Position numbers and translations under genes: made by a program | The notes under the pieces: model-generated | What the model saw: the letters and a program-made list of their open reading frames with translations, nothing else | The model's database searches: none | What the model was told of the DNA's origin: nothing | Shown: one piece after another, positions 1-6,885 of the stretch | How positions within the stretch are numbered: position 1 is the stretch's first letter | How the letters are laid out: the number at the start of each line of letters is the position of its first letter | NCBI RefSeq assembly: GCF_900478135.1 | Contig: NZ_LS483470.1 | Coordinates: 613,501 to 677,500, forward strand | DNA length: 64,000 nucleotides | Direction of reading: 5' to 3' | Source: Leminorella richardii | GTDB taxonomy: Bacteria > Pseudomonadota > Gammaproteobacteria > Enterobacterales > Enterobacteriaceae

Positions 1-444
1 GGTTGGCGCAGTATCAAACACTACGTGATCGTACTGTTGGCGCAGCTCTGCGCTGGTTAAAAGCCCGGTGAACTCGTCGAAGGCCGCAATTTCCGTGGTG
101 CAGGAGCCTGACAGCTGTTCTTCAATGCTGCTTATTACGTCAGCGGGCATAAGGTCGCGTACGGGATCCAGCACTCGCTCCCGATAGGCCTGCGCAGCGG
201 CCATCGGGTCGACCTCCATAGTGGCAAGATTGGCAACGGTTTTTATGGCGACGATGCGGTGTCCGATCTCCTGCTGGAACACCTGCCCCACGTTAGACGC
301 AGGGTCGGTGCTGACCAGTAGCGTTTTCTTTCCACGATCGGCAAGCCATACTGCGGTCGCGCAGGCAAGGGAGGTTTTTCCAACGCCGCCTTTGCCGGTG
401 AAAAAAATGAAAGGGGGAATGTCATTAATAAAAGGCATGTTCAT
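1..444 (-). CDS. arsA: ArsA arsenite-efflux ATPase, N-terminal part (runs off the window)
   Basis: This is the soluble ATPase that energises the ArsB arsenite channel. The reading frame on the minus strand begins MNMPFINDIPPFIFF and carries the deviant P-loop GKGGVGKTS at about residues 17-25. It continues through STDPASN and is still open at base 1, just after DTAPT, so about 148 residues are visible. Two in-frame ATGs (444 and 438) are possible starts. ArsD lies immediately upstream on the same strand (36-bp gap), giving the usual arsD-arsA order. The second ATPase half and any arsB must lie to the left of this window. Identification rests on the P-loop and switch sequences typical of the ArsA family and on the arsD neighbour. 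Confidence 0.9.
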   Translation of the reverse strand, partial: MNMPFINDIPPFIFFTGKGGVGKTSLACATAVWLADRGKKTLLVSTDPASNVGQVFQQEIGHRIVAIKTVANLATMEVDPMAAAQAYRERVLDPVRDLMPADVISSIEEQLSGSCTTEIAAFDEFTGLLTSAELRQQYDHVVFDTAPT

Positions 445-479
445 ATACGGTCTCTCTATCAAAATGAGCGATGTAGGGC

Positions 480-842
480 TTAGGGAATACGCGGAACGTT
501 GCAGCAGGAGGAAGAGTTACGATCGTCTTCTTCACTCGGTGAGAGATAAACATTTCCCCAGCGGCCAAGATCCTGTCGGGTTGGCAGCCTTCCCGCCATC
601 ACGATAGCCCCGTCTAGCAGCACTATCGGCAGAGACTGAATGCCCGACGCGTTAAGAAATGCCTGGACGGTGGCGCTGGCAACAAAGCGCTGTGGGTGTT
701 TTGTCAGACTGTAGCGGTGAATATCAATGCCGTTTCTCTTCGCCCATTCAAAATCGGCATTTAGCGCAACGGCTTCAGGCTGGATAGTGACGCTGCTGGT
801 GGCGCAGCAGCCGCCGGATTCGAAAATTTCTAACTTGGACAT
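480..842 (-). CDS. arsD: ArsD arsenical metallochaperone / trans-acting repressor
   Basis: A 120-residue ArsD. The family passes As(III)/Sb(III) to ArsA and weakly represses the operon. The start ATG follows a GAGGT ribosome site 5-6 bases upstream. The N-terminal loop has the vicinal pair Cys12-Cys13, and SLPIVLLDGAIVMAGRLPTRQDLGRW is the conserved core. In the best-studied ArsD, metal transfer needs Cys12, Cys13 and Cys18. Here position 18 is Val, with no cysteine in that loop. A C-terminal vicinal pair (SSSCC) is present. The next gene on the strand is arsA, so the context supports the call. No arsR sits directly upstream, unlike arsRDABC operons; the nearest ArsR-like gene is at 2.25-2.58 kb. 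Confidence 0.88.
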   Translation of the reverse strand: MSKLEIFESGGCCATSSVTIQPEAVALNADFEWAKRNGIDIHRYSLTKHPQRFVASATVQAFLNASGIQSLPIVLLDGAIVMAGRLPTRQDLGRWGNVYLSPSEEDDRNSSSCCNVPRIP

Positions 843-1019
843 ATCGTGACCTCAGTGTTGTATTTAACGACTTTGCACTGAAGTAAACGAACGAGTCGGG
901 AAAAGGATGCAGGGGAGAGCGTTTTTTTATATTCACTCTTACCACTCTTTTCAGGAGAAACAGACTGTTTATGGTAAGGTAGATGAGCTAGGTTACTGAT
1001 TGTGCTACGCATGCCCTGA

Positions 1020-1035
1020 ATTTCCTATAGGAAAT
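1020..1035. promoter_or_regulatory. 16-bp perfect palindrome between arsD and the divergent gene
   Basis: ATTTCCTATAGGAAAT reads the same on both strands. It lies in the 246-bp gap between arsD (minus) and the acidic-protein gene (plus). Its half-site ATTTCC also occurs in the candidate operator at 2595-2614 in front of the arsR-like gene. It is a plausible repressor site; which protein would bind is not shown by the sequence. Confidence 0.4.
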
Positions 1036-1088
1036 GAGAAGTCGAGCACTGCGGGTGCATAACGATAAACGTACAGGGAGTTGTCTTA

Positions 1089-1640
1089 GTGAATATGTCT
1101 GAAGATGGATTAAGTCTCGTTAAAGGGATTATGTCTACGGCCACCAAAATGGCCTACCTGCTGAACAGTGATAAAGAGTACGCCGAAGAGGCGGTGGAAA
1201 GGTTTAGCCAGCTTCTTGAAGAGCATATTGATGAGGTCGGAGAAGACGATTTTATCGATAGCCATCACGAAGGATATCTTGGATATTCTCTGGCGACCTT
1301 TATTGATGAAGCGTCGCTTGGCAACAGCTTCATGGTGGACTGGAAGGACACGGAGTCGGCGTTAGACTGGCTGGACTCTGCCTTGGAAAATGAAGATGTC
1401 AGTATCGACCTGCAGTATGACGTCGATGACCCTATCAGCGAGCTCGATGCCCATCAGATTTTTGTACGCAGCAATCTACAGCTCAGCGCTATCGGCTACA
1501 GCCTGCTGGGGCTGGATACGGGCGATGACTGCTATAGAGAGATCCTGCTGCCGTCTGAGTCAGTCGATCGGTTTATTCAGCTCGCGGCAGAGATGGGCGT
1601 TGAGATAACGATGAATGACGTTGAAGAGGATTTGTCATAG
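1089..1640 (+). CDS. Acidic protein of unknown function (183 aa)
   Basis: I do not recognise this protein. It is strongly acidic, rich in Asp/Glu throughout and ending NDVEEDLS, with no signal peptide, membrane segment or cysteine cluster beyond a single DDCYRE. It is probably a soluble cytoplasmic protein. A GTG at 1089 is the likeliest start because AGGGA lies about 8 bases upstream; an ATG two codons later is the alternative. It is transcribed away from arsD and stands alone before the convergent sigZ gene. Length and codon texture look like a real gene, and the minus strand has no better frame. No function is claimed. Confidence 0.7.
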   Translation: MNMSEDGLSLVKGIMSTATKMAYLLNSDKEYAEEAVERFSQLLEEHIDEVGEDDFIDSHHEGYLGYSLATFIDEASLGNSFMVDWKDTESALDWLDSALENEDVSIDLQYDVDDPISELDAHQIFVRSNLQLSAIGYSLLGLDTGDDCYREILLPSESVDRFIQLAAEMGVEITMNDVEEDLS

Positions 1641-1691
1641 CTGAACAGGGAATCGATTAGGCATTAATGAGTGAGCTGAGCGTCGTGGTGT

Positions 1692-2294
1692 CTATGAGGG
1701 CATGTTTCTATGACAGCAGACAGAGGTAGCCTCGTTGCTTTCTATATCGCACAGCTCCATCATTTTGCTTTTTAATCGGCTTCTTGCCCTCAGCAGTCGG
1801 GACTTTAAGGCAGTAAGGGAAATCATCAGCTCTTTCGCAACCTCCTGCTGGGGGCGCTGTCGCAGATCACACTCTTCCAGCAGGAATCGCTCTTCGGCAT
1901 CAAGCGCCTGTAGCGTTTCGGGCAGGCAGACAGACAGTGTCTGAAGTGCGTCGATGTGGTGCGCTTCCTGTAATGTCTCATCGACAAGCTCGGTGAAGTC
2001 TTTAGCGGTGCGATAGGTGTCTATTAGCCTGTTTCGAGCGGTTCGGTACAGCCAGGCTCTGGGATTTTCGATGCTGCAAAAGCTGTCCGCATGGGCATGA
2101 GCCTGCAGAAATACGTCCTGTAACAGATCTTCCGCTCGGTCTCGATCGCCGATTTGTGCTAATAGAAACCGGTAGAGTTCTGTTTTAAGACTTTCCCAAA
2201 CGCCAGTCATACAGGCGTTTAGCTCTTCAGGGCTTGCGGTGGCCGATTCAACTTGCAGCGTCATCTTCTTTATCCACATGGGGTGTTTCATCAT
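1692..2294 (-). CDS. sigZ: SigZ-type ECF RNA polymerase sigma factor
   Basis: An ECF-type sigma factor with region 2 at about residues 40-100 (DRAEDLLQDVFLQAH, then NPRAWLYRTARNRLIDTYR). Region 4 is near residues 140-180 (EERFLLEE...PQQEVAKELMISLTALKSRLLRARSRLK). These match the SigZ family found in Bacillus and in enterics. The C-terminus carries a vicinal VCCH motif, possibly metal- or redox-responsive. The open frame overlaps the arsR-like gene by 47 bases. An internal ATG at 2264 would cut the overlap to 17 bases, so the pair is co-transcribed and probably translationally coupled. There is no recognisable anti-sigma factor next to it, so the ArsR-like protein may be what controls it. The regulon is unknown. 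Confidence 0.85.
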   Translation of the reverse strand: MMKHPMWIKKMTLQVESATASPEELNACMTGVWESLKTELYRFLLAQIGDRDRAEDLLQDVFLQAHAHADSFCSIENPRAWLYRTARNRLIDTYRTAKDFTELVDETLQEAHHIDALQTLSVCLPETLQALDAEERFLLEECDLRQRPQQEVAKELMISLTALKSRLLRARSRLKSKMMELCDIESNEATSVCCHRNMPS

Positions 2295-2580
2295 CCTGAC
2301 AGCACTCTTCGGTTAAAAAAGCGATAAGGGCGTCTAGATTTTCATAGCGAGCGCGGCAAAGCAGAGTTCTACCCTGCCGTTCCTGATGTATCAGATCGAC
2401 GGAAAGCAGTGCTGAGAGGTGGTGGCTTAAGGTTGAAGATGGAATAGCCAGCCGCTTTTGCAGTTCTCCTACAGATAGGCCCTGACGCCCCGATTTCACC
2501 AGCTCTCGGTAGACGCTCAGGCGAGTTGGGTGACCGAGCTCTTTGAGGGTTTGCGCTGCCTGTTGGCATTTCATGTACAT
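2248..2580 (-). CDS. ArsR/SmtB-family winged-helix repressor
   Basis: A small winged-helix repressor. The DNA-binding part is LSVGELQKRLAIPSSTLSHHLSALLSVDLIHQERQGRTLLCRARYE, typical of the ArsR/SmtB family. It lacks the classical ELCVCDL arsenic-binding motif of helix 3. It has an N-terminal MYMKC cysteine and a C-terminal EECC pair, either of which could sense a thiophilic metal or oxidant. An upstream in-frame GTG at 2586 also exists; ATG at 2580 is preferred. The gene runs into sigZ with an overlap, and a near-palindrome sits just upstream at 2595-2614, suggesting autoregulation. It could serve the ars genes as well, but that is inference. Confidence 0.85.
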   Translation of the reverse strand: MYMKCQQAAQTLKELGHPTRLSVYRELVKSGRQGLSVGELQKRLAIPSSTLSHHLSALLSVDLIHQERQGRTLLCRARYENLDALIAFLTEECCQDDETPHVDKEDDAAS

Positions 2581-2594
2581 ACACACTTATATTT

Positions 2595-2614
2595 CTATAT
2601 TTCCGGGAATATAG
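2595..2614. promoter_or_regulatory. Candidate operator of the arsR-sigZ pair
   Basis: CTATATTTCCGGGAATATAG is a 20-bp imperfect palindrome (8 of 10 arm positions pair) lying 15 bp upstream of the ArsR-like start codon. This placement is usual for ArsR-family autorepressors, which bind AT-rich inverted repeats over their own promoter. Confidence 0.5.
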
Positions 2615-2687
2615 TTTTTTGGTGAAAAAAAGTAAAGTCCCGTCTTGGCCGATTGAGCGCGGCTTCCTGATAACAGAACAGTAGAAA

Positions 2688-3613
2688 TTAGTCGAGATCG
2701 GGCAGCCAGTTATACCGCTGACAGTGCCAGCGGATAATGTCGATCATCTTTTCTGCCGTTTGAGTTAGCGGAATTTTGCGCGGGTAAATCAGCACGAAGT
2801 GCGCAGAGGGCAGCTTTTCCTTAATGGGCAAAATGCACAGCTTGTCTCTATATTCGCTAAGCTCAACGCGAATCGTCGACAAAATGCCCAGGTAGTCGCT
2901 GTACATCAGCAGCGGTAGCCCGCATACCAGAGAGTCGGAGCGGACGGCAATGGCAGACTTATGCAGCCTAAAGTAGGGGACTCTTTCTTCTATCTGCTTA
3001 AAAAAGCCGATGTTGGCGTCTGTCAGCCACCATTTGGCATCGGTCAATTGACTAAAGGACGTGCACTTAGCGTACGGGTGATCCTTGCGCGCAATAATGC
3101 CAAAGTGCGCAGTAAACAGGGCTCAACGATGAACTCGCTGAGAGAGACGTCATCAGACTTGACGCCGATAACAAAATCCAGCTTTCCCTCCCTTAGGCGC
3201 GGCAGGTGAACAGGCATCTGGGCATCTTCAATAATAATCTGGGCTTCGGGTCTTTTCTGGCTGAACTCCTGAATAATCTGAGGCAGCAGGCTGATTGCTA
3301 AAATAGGCGAAATGCCAAAGGCGACGGAGCCCTGCGATATCTGTTGGATTACGTGAATCTCTTCAGCGGCCTTTTGCATCTCTTCCAGAATCAGGTTGGC
3401 GCGTGAGGAAAAGGCTCGCCCTGCGTCGGTGAGCGTCACGCCAAAGCTGCCCCTGATAAGCAGAGGCGCGCCCATCACGCTTTCCAACTCTTTGACCGAC
3501 CGCGTTAGCGCAGGCTGCGTTTGACCCAGCGCCTTTGCCGCTGCGCGAATGCTGCCGTGCTGGACAATGGCCTGAAACGCCAACAGCTGATTGAGTTTAG
3601 GTAAATGCTTCAT
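2688..3613 (-). pseudogene. LysR-family regulator broken by a single frameshift
   Basis: The N-terminal part is a standard LysR helix-turn-helix (KLNQLLAFQAIVQHGSIRAAAKALG) followed by the effector domain up to FIVEP. The frame then breaks. Shifting one base at the GGG run near 3119-3121 restores a continuous effector domain reading EPLFTAHFGIIARKDHPYAK through SQLTDAKWWL. It then joins the downstream frame that ends NWLPDLD. Restored, the protein would be about 308 residues, normal for LysR. The gene is divergent from the lyase/transporter pair at 3970 and presumably regulated it. It is either a genuine recent pseudogene or a one-base sequencing error in a homopolymer. Confidence 0.85.
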
Positions 3614-3969
3614 TGGTAATCACCCTATGCATAAAAGGCATCACACACAAGATAATACCATCTGGTTAATCCTCTGTGTTTATATATGATTCATTTTAAG
3701 CGGATAAGTCACATAATTAAGATAAATAAAGCGACGCTCTGCATTTATTTAAAAATATATATTTAAAAAATAAGTGAATTTATTTTCATTAATAAATTCA
3801 ATGGGTTGATTTTATCTTTTACTGTGCCTTTTTAATAAGATGTTGTCGTTAAATTCATTTTATTAACTATTAATTAACGCCAATAAAACGCTTTTATCAA
3901 ACTGAACATTATAAATATAAAACAGTATCCAAAGTATTACTTATAGAAACTATCAAGGAGCACGTAAGA
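3614..3969. other. AT-rich divergent intergenic region
   Basis: This 356-bp stretch between the LysR gene and the lyase is very AT-rich from about 3700 to 3950 and holds no plausible gene. It must contain both divergent promoters. AAGGAG at about 3955-3960 is the ribosome site of the lyase. I see no operator that I can name. Confidence 0.6.
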
Positions 3970-5454
3970 ATGGCTATTTCAACTATCCCCTGGGGGAGAG
4001 ACCTGCCTCATTCGACGAGCGACGAAGCGGAAGCCAAGAACTGGGGCTATTGGCAAAATCGCATCAATCGCGCTTCGCTGGTCATGCTGTCGGAAACCGG
4101 CATCGTTTCCCCCGAAGAGGCTAAAATCATCGCTCTTGCTCAGCAGGCCGCAGAGGCCAAGCAGTCTGAGCCCGGTGCTGAGCCGCTGACGGACATTATG
4201 CCGCTGGAAAACCTGCTGATTGCTCAGTGTGGGCAGATGGCGACCCTGATCCACACCGGGCGCAGTCGTCAGGATATTTTCGCTACCCTCAATCAGGCTC
4301 GCCTTCGCCTATCGCTGCTTGATTTTTCTGAGAATTTCAACACGCTGCGCGAGCGTATTCTGACCATCGCCAAAGAGAACACCAAAACCTGGATCCCAGC
4401 CTACACAAACGGCGTACAGGCGATGCCGATAACGCTTGGTTTTTACTGCTGGGCATTTTTAGCCTCTTTTGAGCGGGATTTTGACCGTATTCGTGAGGCA
4501 TGGGCGCGCGTAAATCGCTCTGCGCTAGGGGCGGCGGTGTTGGCCAATTCCCATTGGCCTATCGATCGCCAGCGTTTGGCTGAGCTTTTAGGCTTTGATG
4601 GCCCGGTAGTTAACGGGCTAGACAGCACGCAGGTCAGCCTGTTTGATGTGCCCCTCGAAACGGCAGGCATTGCGCAAAACGTCGCTATTCGCATCACCAC
4701 GCTAATGCAGGATATCGCCCAGCAGTATTCGCAAACGCGCCCGTGGATGCTGCTGGATTCAGCCGCCGCCTACGGCTCTTCAGCGATGCCGCAAAAGCGC
4801 AACCCCGGCGTTATTCAAAAGGTGCGTGCAAAAGCTAGCGACGTCATTGGCGCAGCTCAGACCTCCGTTCTCCGTGCCCACAACCTGCCGCTTGGCATGT
4901 ACGACAACAAAGAAAGCGTCTCGGAAGACAACACAGCGGTTTTTGTTCAGGCTGTGCACATGCTTCAACTGACTAACTGGGCCTTCTCTATGCTGAAGGT
5001 TCTGCCAGAGCGCGCCCTAGAAGAGCTCAACAGCGACTGGACCTGCTCCATGGCACTGGCGGAGAGGCTCCAGCAGGTTCACGCGGTTCCCTTTAGGGTT
5101 GGTCACCACTTTGCCAGCGATATCGTGACGCTGGCGCGAGATAAGGGCTATTTGCCAACAACCTTCCCCTATGCAAAGGCTGTGGAGATATATAGCGACG
5201 TCACCAAACAGCTTGGCTGGCAGGACGGCGCGCTGCCGCTGACGGAGGCGCAGTTCTACCAAACGCTTACGCCAGAGTACGTTGTTTCCACGCTACAGGG
5301 GGCAGGTTCTCCCGCACCTCAAAGCGTTGAAGAAGGATTAAAACAGATAGAAAAAAGACTCAGTGAAGACCAGTTCTGGCTAAGTGGGAAGCGGGATTCA
5401 CTTAAGAGTAAAGATGCACTGCTTGATTCACTTTTTGAAACCTTAACGAAGTAA
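3970..5454 (+). CDS. Argininosuccinate-lyase-like enzyme of the fumarase/aspartase superfamily
   Basis: A 494-residue lyase. The superfamily signature loop GSSAMPQKRNP is at about residues 269-279, and an HTGRSRQDI motif at about 94-102 corresponds to the ASL substrate loop. Members eliminate fumarate from N- or O-succinyl compounds. ATG at 3970 is preceded by AAGGAG nine bases upstream. It is not in an arginine operon; it sits 27 bp before a DcuC-type C4-dicarboxylate transporter, downstream of a LysR gene. This suggests catabolism of an imported or exported succinyl/fumarate-related compound, not arginine synthesis. The exact substrate cannot be read from the sequence; argH-like automatic names should be treated with caution. 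Confidence 0.8.
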   Translation: MAISTIPWGRDLPHSTSDEAEAKNWGYWQNRINRASLVMLSETGIVSPEEAKIIALAQQAAEAKQSEPGAEPLTDIMPLENLLIAQCGQMATLIHTGRSRQDIFATLNQARLRLSLLDFSENFNTLRERILTIAKENTKTWIPAYTNGVQAMPITLGFYCWAFLASFERDFDRIREAWARVNRSALGAAVLANSHWPIDRQRLAELLGFDGPVVNGLDSTQVSLFDVPLETAGIAQNVAIRITTLMQDIAQQYSQTRPWMLLDSAAAYGSSAMPQKRNPGVIQKVRAKASDVIGAAQTSVLRAHNLPLGMYDNKESVSEDNTAVFVQAVHMLQLTNWAFSMLKVLPERALEELNSDWTCSMALAERLQQVHAVPFRVGHHFASDIVTLARDKGYLPTTFPYAKAVEIYSDVTKQLGWQDGALPLTEAQFYQTLTPEYVVSTLQGAGSPAPQSVEEGLKQIEKRLSEDQFWLSGKRDSLKSKDALLDSLFETLTK

Positions 5455-5481
5455 CACACAAATAATATCAATGGTGACTAT

Positions 5482-6744
5482 ATGACATGGATTATCGTGG
5501 GCTTACTGATAGTAATAGCCACTTTCTGGTTAATTATTAAGAACTATGAAACGCGGCTGGTGCTGTCCCTTTCCGGCGCGCTGATGGCTATTCTGGGTGG
5601 AAACCTACCGGGCGCTGTGGACGCCTTTATCAAGCAGTTCGTTAACGGCGGTCTGGTGCCGACGATCTGTACCGTGCTGGGCTTTTCCTACGTGATGAAC
5701 TACACCAAGTGCTCAGATCACCTAGTGGCGATGATGACCAGCATTCTGAGGCGCGTGCCCATCATTATTTTACCGGGTACGGTTATCGTGACGTTCTTCC
5801 TTAACATTGCGCTTCCCTCCGCTGCAGGCGTTGCGGCTGCCGTTGGCGCGCTGCTGATCCCTATGCTGCTGGCGCTGAAGGTCAAGCCGGGGATGGCCGC
5901 TTCTGCTGTCTATTTGGGTACTTGGGGTTCGGTTATTTCTCCCGGCCTGATGTTCAACCCACAGATCGCCGATATGGCCAAGGTTGACGTCATGACCGTT
6001 ATTGCCACCACCACGCCTTCTGTGCTCATCAGCTTAGGCATTGCAGCCGTTCTGTTAACTCTGATGGCTAAGGTGATGAAAGAGGGCGTCGGGTCTAACA
6101 CTGAGGCTGTGGCAAACAGCGAAGATCAGGGCGCCATGAAGGTGAACTATATTTACGCGATGGTACCGGTACTTCCGCTGGCACTTTTGGTGTTAGGCTC
6201 TAAGCAGATTGGCCTGACCCCCTATATGTCAGTGCCTGAAGTTATGCTGCTAGGTTCCGTGATTGGATTTGTGGTGACTCGCTGCAATCTGGGCGAAGGC
6301 ACGAAGAAGTTTTTCCGCGGCGCGGGTGACGGTTTTGCCGATGTGGTTGGCTTGATGGCTGCTGCTGCTATGTTCTGTGCGGGTATGGACTCTATTGGCT
6401 TAACCGGCGCGCTGGTTGACGTGATGAAAGAGTCTCAGGCTGCCGCTCAGTTTGCCGCCGCGGCAGGGCCGTTTACGATGGCTGCCATCTCTGGTTCGGG
6501 CAACGCCGCTGCGCTGGCCTTTAACGGTGCGGTAGTACCGCACGCCGCTGACTTTGGCTATGGCATTGTCGAGCTTGGCTCGGTGTCGCAAATTGCCGCT
6601 GCTCTGGGGCGTACCATGTCTCCTGTTGCTGCTGCAGCGATTATCTGTGCCAAGCTGGCGGGCGTAAACCCAATGGAAATCGCCAAGCGCAACGCCATTC
6701 CGACAATTGGTGCCACCATTGCTGTGACGCTGCTGCTTCTGTAA
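5482..6744 (+). CDS. DcuC-family C4-dicarboxylate transporter
   Basis: A 420-residue polytopic inner-membrane protein with roughly a dozen hydrophobic segments. Motifs resemble the DcuC family: GLVPTICTVLGFSYVMNYTKCSDH near the N-terminus and ISGSGNAAALAFNGAVVPHA near the C-terminus. DcuC proteins move succinate, fumarate and similar acids, mostly under anaerobiosis. It is co-transcribed with the lyase (27-bp gap) and followed by a clear terminator. The likely job is to take up the lyase substrate or export the fumarate/succinate formed. Confidence 0.8.
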   Translation: MTWIIVGLLIVIATFWLIIKNYETRLVLSLSGALMAILGGNLPGAVDAFIKQFVNGGLVPTICTVLGFSYVMNYTKCSDHLVAMMTSILRRVPIIILPGTVIVTFFLNIALPSAAGVAAAVGALLIPMLLALKVKPGMAASAVYLGTWGSVISPGLMFNPQIADMAKVDVMTVIATTTPSVLISLGIAAVLLTLMAKVMKEGVGSNTEAVANSEDQGAMKVNYIYAMVPVLPLALLVLGSKQIGLTPYMSVPEVMLLGSVIGFVVTRCNLGEGTKKFFRGAGDGFADVVGLMAAAAMFCAGMDSIGLTGALVDVMKESQAAAQFAAAAGPFTMAAISGSGNAAALAFNGAVVPHAADFGYGIVELGSVSQIAAALGRTMSPVAAAAIICAKLAGVNPMEIAKRNAIPTIGATIAVTLLLL

Positions 6745-6771
6745 CGCTAAGAAAAAATATCTTTAACGCCA

Positions 6772-6794
6772 AGCCCGCATTCTGCGGGCTTTTT
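6772..6794 (+). terminator. Rho-independent terminator after the dcuC-like gene
   Basis: An 8-bp stem AGCCCGCA/TGCGGGCT with a TTC loop is followed by TTTTT, 28 bases after the stop codon. Confidence 0.9.
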
Positions 6795-6885
6795 GCTCAT
6801 ATCTAACCAAAAAAAGCAGTCAAGACGGTCGTTTTCCCCTATGATACCAACGCTTTCTAACAACGATAAAAGTAAGGATATCGCG

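Noticed and set aside
830..1012. 60-residue minus-strand frame overlapping the arsD start
   Set aside because: Overlaps the arsD start codon and the control region, with no ribosome site and no family resemblance.
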